From Nitrospira sp. (GTDB lineage Bacteria; UBA9089; CG2-30-40-21; SBAY01): DNA of 11,640 nucleotides. This document shows positions 1 to 6,133 of this stretch, piece after piece (within the stretch, counting starts at the first letter, position 1; every line of letters starts with the position of its first letter). Under the pieces are notes generated by a model, which was given only the letters and a program-made list of their open reading frames with translations, was not told the origin of the DNA and searched no databases. The position numbers and the translations under genes are program-made. The stretch lies in contig SBAY01000179.1 of assembly GCA_005239945.1 (NCBI GenBank), forward strand, positions 1-11,640, read 5' to 3'.

Positions 1-50
1 AGGGGGAAAACCTGTGTGGTTTTAAACCACTTTCAAAAGGTTTTCCCCCT
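1..50. repeat. nested perfect hairpin at the window edge
   Basis: The arms at 1-13 and 38-50 are perfect reverse complements (AGGGGGAAAACCT against its complement). A second inverted repeat sits between them: GTGGTTT at 16-22 and AAACCAC at 24-30. No T-run follows on the plus strand (the next bases are CAAAAAATTC), so a canonical intrinsic terminator is not supported. It may belong to an upstream gene outside the window or be a dispersed palindromic repeat. Confidence 0.7.
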
Positions 51-115
51 CAAAAAATTCACTTCTTTAAATTATTGCTAAAAGTTGGGGAATTTCTGTC
101 AGTCGAATTTTTCTA

Positions 116-144
116 TTGACATTCTACACTATTTATGATAATAT
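116..144 (+). promoter_or_regulatory. sigma70-type promoter for the ubiE-nfnA run
   Basis: A perfect -35 box TTGACA lies at 116-121. A 17-base spacer follows, then TAATAT at 139-144, which matches four of six positions of the -10 consensus. The predicted transcript would start near 151, just upstream of the ATG codons at 164 and 167. Because the TTG at 116 is part of the -35 box, it cannot serve as the start codon if this promoter is used. Confidence 0.55.
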
Positions 145-163
145 TATTAATGATGAGAATTCA

Positions 164-886
164 ATGATGGACTCAAGATTGGAAAACACAAGAGAACAGT
201 ATGTCCAAAGGCTTTTTTCTAATATTGCTCATAATTACGATAGATTGAATGGGATAATCAGTCTTGGGTTTCATCATCGGTGGCGTAAATTTGCTATCTC
301 AAAGGCACAATTAATTTCGGGGAATTTAATCCTTGACCTTTGTACAGGTACGGCGGATATGGCTATTTGTGCGGCTAAAGCAAATGAAGGGATTAGGGTT
401 ATCGGCTTAGACTTTTGTGATGAGATGTTTGAAATTGGGAAACGGAAGATAAAAAAAATCGGGCTGAGCGATAGGATTGAACTCAAAAAACAAGAGGTAT
501 CTGCTCTCCCATTTCAGGAGAACACCTTTGATGTGGTAACTATTGGCTTTGGGTTACGACATCTAAATATTGGTGAGATATTTAAAGAGATTAAGCGGGT
601 ACTAAAGCCAAAAGGAAGATTAATTACTTTAGACGCCGCTAAACCAAATGGTTTAGTCATGAAGCTATTTCATCAAGTTTATTTTTACCATATTTTGCCT
701 TTGCTGGGCAGGATGTTTCATGGGGAGAAAGAGCCTTATCGTTATCTACCCAAATCCCTGGATTTGTACCTCCCTGACCAACAGGGTTTAAAAAATTTGA
801 TGGAGGAGACAGGATTTGTGAATGTCCAATATTTTAACTTGACAGGTGGGGTAGCGGCCGTACATTTAGGGTTTAAAAATGGATGA
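164..886 (+). CDS. ubiE: demethylmenaquinone/ubiquinone methyltransferase UbiE/MenG
   Basis: This is a class I SAM-dependent methyltransferase that methylates the quinone ring in the last step of menaquinone (or an equivalent step of ubiquinone) synthesis at the cytoplasmic membrane face. From the ATG at 164 it is 240 residues, normal for the family. Residues 25-40 carry the UbiE signature (YDRLNGIISLGFHHRW). Residues 55-68 hold SAM motif I (LILDLCTGTADMAI). A later segment reads GFGLRHLN, followed by RVLKPKGRLITLD, as in UbiE. The frame is open back to a TTG at 116, but that codon is the -35 box of the apparent promoter, so 164 or 167 is the likelier start; the Shine-Dalgarno site is weak. 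The stop is three bases before nfnA, so the two are probably co-transcribed. With a hydrogenase maturation gene nearby, menaquinone is the likelier product (inference). Confidence 0.93.
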   Translation: MMDSRLENTREQYVQRLFSNIAHNYDRLNGIISLGFHHRWRKFAISKAQLISGNLILDLCTGTADMAICAAKANEGIRVIGLDFCDEMFEIGKRKIKKIGLSDRIELKKQEVSALPFQENTFDVVTIGFGLRHLNIGEIFKEIKRVLKPKGRLITLDAAKPNGLVMKLFHQVYFYHILPLLGRMFHGEKEPYRYLPKSLDLYLPDQQGLKNLMEETGFVNVQYFNLTGGVAAVHLGFKNG

Positions 887-889
887 AGG

Positions 890-1756
890 ATGTATAAGAT
901 TTTAGAGACAAAACAATTAGCGAAGGAAATAAAGTTATTTGTGGTTGATGCCCCCAGGGTAGCGAAGGCTTGCAAACCAGGACAATTTATCATTCTCAAG
1001 ATAAATGAGCAGGGCGAGCGAATACCCCTGACTATTTATGACTACAATGTTGGCCAAGGAACCATCAGTATTATTTTCCAGGAGGTAGGCAAAACAACCA
1101 GACAATTAGGGAAGTTAAAAGCCGGAGATGAAATCCAGGACTTTGTCGGTCCCCTCGGTAAGCCTATAGAGGTAAACGATTCGCACAAAAGGATAATTTG
1201 CGTAGGGGGTGGTGTTGGAGTAGCACCTGTGTATCCCAAGGCACGGGCATTAAAAAACTCCGGGGCTGAGGTTATCTCGATTATTGGTGCCAGAAGCAAG
1301 GATTTAATTATTTTAGAGGAAGAAATGAAGGCGGTAAGTAATGAACTTTATGTTTGTACCGACGATGGCTCTTATGGTGAACATGGATTTGTAACGCAGG
1401 TATTGGAAAAATTACTGCCAATTAAAACGCCGGATTTAGTTATCGCCATTGGTCCTTTACCAATGATGAGGGCTTGTTGCCAGGCAACTAAAAAGTTTAA
1501 TGTGCCTACCTTAGTTAGTTTAAATTCGATTATGGTCGATGGCACGGGGATGTGCGGTTCTTGTCGAGTAACTATTGGGGGTGAAACAAAATTTGCCTGT
1601 GTTGATGGACCTACATTTGACGGGCATTTAGTAGATTTTAACGAGTTAATGTTAAGGCAGGTTAGATTTGTAGAGGAAGAGAAAGTGGCTTTGCAAAGAT
1701 ATGAGAAAATGGAAGGAGTTAAAGAAAATGGCAGTTGCTGTTGCAAAAGTAGGTAA
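890..1756 (+). CDS. nfnA: NfnA-type ferredoxin-NADP+ reductase subunit alpha (SudB-like)
   Basis: This is the small subunit of NADH-dependent reduced ferredoxin:NADP+ oxidoreductase, a soluble flavin-based electron-bifurcating transhydrogenase; the same family includes sulfide dehydrogenase subunit SudB. The 288 residues show a ferredoxin-reductase-like FAD domain (RIPLTIYD near 44-51), a nucleotide-binding glycine motif (GGGVGVAP, 106-113), and a C-terminal [2Fe-2S] site with D217, C222, C225 and C237 in the arrangement typical of NfnA. There is no good Shine-Dalgarno at proper distance (AAGG abuts the ATG), so coupling to ubiE is likely. The partner subunit lies 1.2 kb downstream, beyond the toxin-antitoxin insert. 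The odd last residues (GSCCCKSR) are encoded by DNA that is also the start of the first antitoxin in another frame, suggesting the original C-terminus was replaced. The reaction direction in this organism is not visible. Confidence 0.9.
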   Translation: MYKILETKQLAKEIKLFVVDAPRVAKACKPGQFIILKINEQGERIPLTIYDYNVGQGTISIIFQEVGKTTRQLGKLKAGDEIQDFVGPLGKPIEVNDSHKRIICVGGGVGVAPVYPKARALKNSGAEVISIIGARSKDLIILEEEMKAVSNELYVCTDDGSYGEHGFVTQVLEKLLPIKTPDLVIAIGPLPMMRACCQATKKFNVPTLVSLNSIMVDGTGMCGSCRVTIGGETKFACVDGPTFDGHLVDFNELMLRQVRFVEEEKVALQRYEKMEGVKENGSCCCKSR

Positions 1757-1987
1757 AGAAGAAGATTTGTCTCAAAGGGTTGATTGTTGGAAAGTGAAGT
1801 TACTCATTTAAAAAAAGAATTAAAAACTCCTCTTTTTCTAACATCATCAGATATTGAATTTAGAAAACTTGTAAAGGAAGAAGCGAAAAATGCTGTTTCT
1901 TTAGAAGAAGTACGAAAGATTCTTGGCAAAGTTGATAGATCATTATCCAAAATGGTAATAGAAGAGAGGGAAAAAGGAAGATGGTAG
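1728..1987 (+). pseudogene. frameshifted antitoxin of the first (degraded) PIN toxin-antitoxin module
   Basis: An ATG at 1728, with AAGGAG at 1713-1718, opens a frame reading MAVAVAKVGKEEDLSQRVD. This aligns with the start of the intact antitoxin at 2041 (MSVAVKQVARKKDLIQQVN). At 1784 the homology jumps by one base into another frame (LLESEVTHLKKEL onward) and continues to the stop at 1985-1987. Its C-terminal part (FRKLVKEEAKNAVSLEEVRKI) matches that of the second antitoxin (FKKLVHERAKNAPPIEEAWKI). Restoring one T near 1784 would give a continuous antitoxin of about 86 residues. The first 29 bases overlap the end of nfnA. A separate short gene starting at TTG 1784 is possible but less likely, because the upstream frame is clearly homologous. 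A sequencing error is the main alternative to a true frameshift. Confidence 0.8.
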
Positions 1988-2028
1988 TTCATTACTTGAT
2001 TGATACAAGTGCGTTAGTGAAGCGATAG
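1981..2028 (+). pseudogene. 15-codon stub of a PIN-domain toxin
   Basis: An ATG at 1981 overlaps the antitoxin stop through the string ATGGTAG, exactly as in the intact module at 2523. It encodes MVVHYLIDTSALVKR and then TAG. This is the first beta strand of a PIN domain, including the first metal-binding aspartate (IDTSAL), and it aligns with MVEYFIDTSALLKR of the downstream toxin. The remaining roughly 140 codons are absent. The next bases are already the Shine-Dalgarno site of the second antitoxin, so deletion between tandem modules or arrival of the second module removed the toxin body. Confidence 0.8.
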
Positions 2029-2032
2029 GAGG
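2027..2032 (+). promoter_or_regulatory. Shine-Dalgarno of the second antitoxin, overlapping the toxin-stub stop
   Basis: AGGAGG lies eight bases before the ATG at 2041. Its first two bases are also the last two bases of the TAG that ends the toxin stub at 2026-2028. Ribosomes finishing the stub would be released on this site, so translation of the second module may be coupled to the first. Confidence 0.7.
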
Positions 2033-2040
2033 TAAGTCAA

Positions 2041-2529
2041 ATGAGTGTTGCTGTCAAGCAAGTAGCTAGAAAAAAGGATTTAATTCAACAGGTTAATTTA
2101 TTAGAAGACGAGATTCCTATTCTGAAGAAAGGGAAAAATAGCCGTAAAAAAATTATTGATGCCTTTGAAGGAAAAGGTATAAATGTAGATTTTATAGCAG
2201 AATTTTTTTCAAAAGAAATAAATCGGTTAGAAACTCTTTGTCATCATAAGGACCCATTTATTATACTAAAAGCTAGTGAAGAATACCGAAAAGTATTGGA
2301 GTTGATATTTTTAATTAGAGGAGATATTGATATTGATGAAATTACTTCACTGGATGTTGATTTTTTACAATCGAAGTTAGCACAACTTAATGAGTTTAAA
2401 AAACTTGTACACGAACGGGCAAAAAATGCACCTCCCATAGAAGAAGCTTGGAAAATACTTAATAAGGTTGATGTTTCTCTAACACAAATGCTAATAGAAG
2501 AAAGGGGAAATCGAAGAGAGAAATGGTAG
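2041..2529 (+). CDS. putative antitoxin of the intact PIN toxin-antitoxin module
   Basis: The protein has 162 residues and is predicted to neutralise the PIN toxin encoded directly downstream; the assignment rests on position and on similarity to the degraded copy upstream. The N-terminus (MSVAVKQVARKKDL) and C-terminus (FKKLVHERAKNAPPIEEAWKI, then LIEER) match that copy. The C-terminal segment resembles a short antitoxin type often found next to PIN genes (family recollection, not checked). Between these ends lie roughly 75 extra residues (about 25-105), helical and charged, that the short copy lacks. No DNA-binding domain is recognised. A strong AGGAGG precedes the start. The last seven bases (ATGGTAG) overlap the toxin start, which implies translational coupling. 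Confidence 0.7.
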   Translation: MSVAVKQVARKKDLIQQVNLLEDEIPILKKGKNSRKKIIDAFEGKGINVDFIAEFFSKEINRLETLCHHKDPFIILKASEEYRKVLELIFLIRGDIDIDEITSLDVDFLQSKLAQLNEFKKLVHERAKNAPPIEEAWKILNKVDVSLTQMLIEERGNRREKW

Positions 2530-3065
2530 AATATTTTATTGATACCAGTGCATTACTAAAAAGATATAGAACTGAAGAGAAAGGTGCAGAGATAGTAAAT
2601 TCTATATTTAAGGAATCTGATGCAGAAAGAGTTATAAGTTATCTATCTATAGTGGAGACATTAAATATATTCTATGGTTTATATCGAAAAAATAAAATAA
2701 CAAATGAGGAACTCCAAATTCTTTTATCTATTTTTTATAAAGATATTGCTATGGGAGTAATAAGAATCTATGAAGCAACAGAGAACCATGCATATAAATC
2801 AGAAACTCAAATAGCAAAGGCACAATCTTTATCTGTAAAGGATAGGCGGGGAAGACCTGACCCAATTGATGTGTTAATACTAACTTGTGCATTAGACTTT
2901 AAGGATTTGGATTTGATATTTGTAAGTAGCGATTTGACCCTTAATCAACTTGCTGAGCAAGAAAATATTAAAGTCCTTAATCCAGAAAGGGAAATTGTAG
3001 ATGTCAACATTAAAACAAATAATGCCTACACAAGAGCCAAAGGAGCGGATAAAAAACTTCAATGA
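2523..3065 (+). CDS. PIN-domain ribonuclease toxin (VapC-like)
   Basis: This is a predicted metal-dependent endoribonuclease of the PIN/VapC family, acting on cytoplasmic RNA. The expected acidic residues are present: D7 in YFIDTSAL, E45 in SIVETLN, D113/D116 in DPIDVLIL, and D137 in VSSDLTL. The 180 residues exceed the usual 130-150. A typical PIN end falls near residue 155 (LNPE), and the last 21 residues are read from DNA that is also the start of nfnB, giving a low-complexity tail without family resemblance. The start overlaps the antitoxin stop by seven bases. The gene overlaps nfnB by 65 bases in a different frame. It looks intact; the target RNA cannot be inferred. Confidence 0.82.
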   Translation: MVEYFIDTSALLKRYRTEEKGAEIVNSIFKESDAERVISYLSIVETLNIFYGLYRKNKITNEELQILLSIFYKDIAMGVIRIYEATENHAYKSETQIAKAQSLSVKDRRGRPDPIDVLILTCALDFKDLDLIFVSSDLTLNQLAEQENIKVLNPEREIVDVNIKTNNAYTRAKGADKKLQ

Positions 3066-4365
3066 GGTTGCCTTAGGGTATTTACCGGTCCAGGCTATTG
3101 AAGAGGCAAAGAGATGCCTTAAATGTAAAAAGCCCAAATGTATCGATGGTTGTCCGGTAGGGGTAGATATCCCTGGCTTTATTGATGTTATCGCTAATGG
3201 TGATTTCCAGAGTGCCATTGCTAAAATTAAGGAGAAAAACAACCTGCCGGCGATATGTGGACGGGTATGTCCACAGGAGACGCAATGTGAGAGTTTATGT
3301 GTCCTGGGGAAAAAGCAAGAACCTGTGGCTATTGGTCGGCTGGAGAGATTTGCGGCTGATGGTGAAAAGGGATTTGCTATTCCAGAAATTAGTCCAAATA
3401 GGAAAAAGGTAGCGGTGATTGGCTCAGGACCGGCAGGACTTACCTGTGCGGCTGATCTGGCTAAATGGGGTTATGAGGTGACCATATTTGAAAGTCTCCA
3501 CGATACAGGTGGAGTTTTACGATACGGTATTCCAGAGTTTCGACTACCAAAGGCAATAGTTGATAAAGAGGTAGATTATATTAAAAAATTGGGGGTGCAT
3601 ATTGAGGTAAATGTAGTCGTGGGACTAACAAATACCATCGATGAATTGAAAACAGATGGTTTTAAGGCGATCTTTATTGGCACAGGGGCGGGATTACCCT
3701 ACTTCCTGGGTATCCCTGGCGAAAATTTGAATGGTGTCTATTCGGCAAATGAATTTTTAACCCGGACTAACCTGATGAAGGCTTACCGATTCCCAGAGTA
3801 TGATACGCCAATTAAGGTAGGCAGAAAGGTAGCCGTAGTTGGTGCCGGAAATGTGGCTATGGATGCCGCCAGATGTGCCTTAAGGCTTGGGGCAGAAGAG
3901 GTCTTTATCGTCTACCGGAGAAGTTTTGAGGAAATGCCAGCGCGGGCTGAAGAGGTTCATCATGCCCAGGAAGAAGGAATTATCTTTAAATTGCTGACCG
4001 CACCGACAAAGATACTTGGCAATGCTCAAGGTTGGGTGGTAGCCATGGAATGTATCCAGATGGAATTAGGCACACCGGATGAAAGTGGTCGTAGAAAACC
4101 CATCCCTATTCCTAATTCCGAATTTACGATGGAGGTAGAAACGGTTATCTCGGCTTTAGGCCAGGGTCCAAATCCATTGCTTTTACAGGCGACTAAAGGA
4201 TTGGAATTGAATAAAAGAGGGAATATCGTCGTCGATGAGAATTTAAAGACATCCTTAGACGGTGTCTATGCCGGTGGGGACATTGTTACTGGTGCGGCTA
4301 CGGTTATCTCGGCTATGGGTGCCGGCAAAAAAGCCGCTGAGGCTATTCATCAATATCTATCTTGA
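3001..4365 (+). CDS. nfnB: NfnB-type ferredoxin/NADP+ oxidoreductase subunit beta (SudA/GltD-like)
   Basis: This is the large subunit of the Nfn transhydrogenase; the same fold occurs in the glutamate synthase small subunit and SudA. The 454 residues show two N-terminal four-cysteine groups for [4Fe-4S] clusters (C39, C42, C47, C51 and C86, C90, C96, C100), an FAD Rossmann motif (VAVIGSGPAGL, 137-147), a second nucleotide-binding motif (VAVVGAGNVAMDAA, 277-290) with YRR at 305-307, and a C-terminal GGD-type FAD contact (YAGGDIVTGAATV). The chosen ATG has a purine-rich AAAGGGA about ten bases upstream; the internal ATG at 3022 has none. Pairing with nfnA in the same transcript favours Nfn over glutamate synthase, since no large GOGAT subunit is present. 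The first 65 bases overlap the PIN toxin gene. Confidence 0.9.
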   Translation: MSTLKQIMPTQEPKERIKNFNEVALGYLPVQAIEEAKRCLKCKKPKCIDGCPVGVDIPGFIDVIANGDFQSAIAKIKEKNNLPAICGRVCPQETQCESLCVLGKKQEPVAIGRLERFAADGEKGFAIPEISPNRKKVAVIGSGPAGLTCAADLAKWGYEVTIFESLHDTGGVLRYGIPEFRLPKAIVDKEVDYIKKLGVHIEVNVVVGLTNTIDELKTDGFKAIFIGTGAGLPYFLGIPGENLNGVYSANEFLTRTNLMKAYRFPEYDTPIKVGRKVAVVGAGNVAMDAARCALRLGAEEVFIVYRRSFEEMPARAEEVHHAQEEGIIFKLLTAPTKILGNAQGWVVAMECIQMELGTPDESGRRKPIPIPNSEFTMEVETVISALGQGPNPLLLQATKGLELNKRGNIVVDENLKTSLDGVYAGGDIVTGAATVISAMGAGKKAAEAIHQYLS

Positions 4366-4369
4366 ATAT

Positions 4370-4515
4370 TTATCCGAAAAACTAACGGAAGCCTCAACTT
4401 GTTGAGGAGGTTCTCCCGAACAAGTTCGGGCTTCCGTTCTCCCGTGGTACTGGAAGCCTCAACTTGTTGAGGAGAGATGCCCCGAACAAGTTCGGCTTTC
4501 CAACTTTTCGGATAA
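4370..4515. repeat. two tandem bistable hairpin units inside an outer inverted repeat
   Basis: An outer pair, TTATCCGAAAA at 4370-4380 and its complement at 4505-4515, encloses two similar units at 4385-4437 and 4451-4502. Unit 1 can form one long stem from 19-base arms (4385-4403 with 4419-4437, two mismatches). Alternatively it can form two small hairpins, at 4392-4407 (CCTCAAC/GTTGAGG) and 4415-4430 (CCCGAAC/GTTCGGG). Unit 2 repeats this with small changes, including a one-base bulge in its closing stem. There is no T-run, so a classical terminator is not shown. The array lies between the nfnB stop and the Shine-Dalgarno site of the next gene and looks like a dispersed REP- or MITE-like element. 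Confidence 0.85.
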
Positions 4516-4533
4516 GTTTTAAGGAGAATCATC

Positions 4534-5196
4534 ATGCCTAAAGCACAATTATTAGGCGAGATTCTGGCTAATGAAGGTATAATCAGTAAAGAGCAACTAC
4601 ACCAGGCACTATTAGAGCAAAAAAACTCCAAGAAACGGCTCGGCAAGGTATTAATCGAACTGGGATTTATCTCGGAAGAACTCATGATTCATCATCTAAG
4701 CGAACAAATAAGTGAGATCTTGGAAGAGTGTGAGGAAAACATTTCTCATTTATCTAAAAAACCACATGAGTTACTCAGGAAAAAAATACCAACTCATAAA
4801 AAGGTTTCATCTATTGAAAAGGAGCTCGAAGAAGAGATTTATAAACGACTATACACGGGACATAAACTATTAGGTGTGGCCAGGGAGTTATTTAAAAAAG
4901 GGATTTATGAAGAAGCGGCCTATAGTGTTTATAATGCCATACATCACACGGCTCAAGCCGCACATTGTCTATCGGAATATTATCAACATCCGATTATAAG
5001 TAAAATGGCCGGGATAAAATCTGTCTATACCGGTCGAAGTGGTAGTTCGCAGGTTGAGTGGCGAACTATCTTTACAGGGAAAACAAATGAGGAGGTTAAT
5101 CCTCCTACAAAACACTATGCCAGAATTATTATAAAGGATGCACAAACTTATTTAGACAGGGTAGAAAGGTATTTCTACAAGGTAAAAAAGAGATGA
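4534..5196 (+). CDS. MshEN-like N-terminus joined to a HEPN-like helical domain
   Basis: The function is not recognised as a whole. Residues about 6-58 (LGEILANEGIISKEQLHQAL, then RLGKVLIELGFISEE) resemble the MshEN/type II secretion GspE N-terminal repeat, which in some ATPases binds c-di-GMP. A charged linker follows. Residues about 100-215 form predicted helices reminiscent of HEPN proteins (ARELFKKGIYEEAAYSVYNA). A clear RX4-6H nuclease motif is not visible, so an RNase activity should not be assumed. AAGGAG at 4521-4526 supports the start. The stop overlaps the next gene's start as ATGA, so it forms a unit with the lipoprotein. There is no ATPase domain, signal peptide or membrane segment, so it is probably a cytoplasmic adaptor or sensor (inference). 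Confidence 0.7.
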   Translation: MPKAQLLGEILANEGIISKEQLHQALLEQKNSKKRLGKVLIELGFISEELMIHHLSEQISEILEECEENISHLSKKPHELLRKKIPTHKKVSSIEKELEEEIYKRLYTGHKLLGVARELFKKGIYEEAAYSVYNAIHHTAQAAHCLSEYYQHPIISKMAGIKSVYTGRSGSSQVEWRTIFTGKTNEEVNPPTKHYARIIIKDAQTYLDRVERYFYKVKKR

Positions 5197-5972
5197 AAAA
5201 ATATCCATATCTGATAATATCTTTATTGGCCATAGCTTTAAGTGGCTGTATATCTCAACACCAAACTTTGTTAATTAAGGATATTTCTCTAATCTCTGGT
5301 TCAGGGGATAATTTTTTTTGGCTTAGCCCAAATATTTGGATAGATAATAATGATGATGGCAAACCTGATGAATTCCCGTTAATCAGAAAGCCCAATAAAT
5401 TATTTGCCAGAGTAGCTAATATTGCAGATTCAGAGGCGAAAGATATAACGGTAAAATTTTATGCCAATCAGGCGAATACATATTTTTCTTATAAAGAAAG
5501 CTCTTTGATTGGAACAACGGTTATTCCAAGCATTGCCCCTGGCGAAAGTGCCATTACCTCTATTACCTGGGAGAATGTTAAAGAAGGGGATTTTTGGGCC
5601 TGGGGTGTGGCGGTAAGTAGTTCTGATGATTTGGATGAAGCTAAATGTGAGTTTAAATTAGCCTGTAGAAGTTTTTGGAGTGTTTATACCTGTGCTGGGA
5701 TGCCAATTATCCTGAGATTCAGGGTTGAAAATCCATTTCCGACAAAGGCAAATGTTAGTTTAACCCTGGATACTCAAAGGTTTCCCAATGATTGGCAGGC
5801 ATTCTTAGGAAAAGATTCTTTCGAACTTTTGCCAAAAGAGTCAAAACCAGTGCTATTAATGGTTACATCAGCACTTAATCCAAAAAATAAAGAAGGAATA
5901 CTCAATGTCATTTCAAAAATAGAGGGGAAAATAGTCGGCGGGGTTTCCTACCGAATAAAGGTAAAAGAATAA
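5193..5972 (+). CDS. predicted lipoprotein with beta-rich (CARDB/Ig-like) domains
   Basis: The 259-residue protein begins with a lipoprotein signal peptide: KK, a hydrophobic stretch, then the lipobox LSGC with the lipidated cysteine at 19. The mature part looks like one or two immunoglobulin-like beta sandwiches. The first (about 60-150: KLFARVANIADSEAKDITVKF, then PGESAITSITWENV) resembles CARDB-type domains. The second (about 165-259) has the spacing of an NPxP...PKESK beta domain. A DNNDDGKPDE stretch near residue 51 could bind calcium (inference). It overlaps the preceding gene by four bases, suggesting the two act together. It is expected to be anchored in a membrane on the outer side; the ligand or partner is unknown. 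Confidence 0.75.
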   Translation: MKKYPYLIISLLAIALSGCISQHQTLLIKDISLISGSGDNFFWLSPNIWIDNNDDGKPDEFPLIRKPNKLFARVANIADSEAKDITVKFYANQANTYFSYKESSLIGTTVIPSIAPGESAITSITWENVKEGDFWAWGVAVSSSDDLDEAKCEFKLACRSFWSVYTCAGMPIILRFRVENPFPTKANVSLTLDTQRFPNDWQAFLGKDSFELLPKESKPVLLMVTSALNPKNKEGILNVISKIEGKIVGGVSYRIKVKE

Positions 5973-5984
5973 AAAGGGTAATCT

Positions 5985-6110
5985 CTTAGTTGTCAGGTTA
6001 CAATTACAATTTTGGATTTTAGATTTTGGATTGAGAAATCTTAATATCCTCAATCCAAAATCTAAAATCCAAAATCCAAAATGTTATTTGGTATCAACTG
6101 ATAACTGAAG
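5985..6110. repeat. heptad-based inverted element upstream of purA
   Basis: The core is a perfect 26-base inverted repeat, 6010-6035 with 6049-6074, with a 13-base loop. The arms are runs of 7-base units (ATTTTGG, ATTTTAG, ATTTTGG; on the other arm AAATCTA, AAATCCA, AAATCCA). Imperfect outer arms (AGTTGTCAGGTT near 5988 and CAACTGATAACT near 6094) extend the symmetry. No T-run follows, so a canonical terminator is not supported. The element lies between the lipoprotein stop and purA. Confidence 0.8.
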
Positions 6111-6133
6111 CATTACTAAAAAGGAGATATTAA

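Noticed and set aside
116..163. TTG at 116 as the start of ubiE
   Set aside because: It coincides with a perfect -35 box, and the added residues have no family resemblance.
3001..4365. Glutamate synthase small subunit (gltD)
   Set aside because: No large GOGAT subunit is present, and the NfnA-type partner lies upstream in the same orientation.
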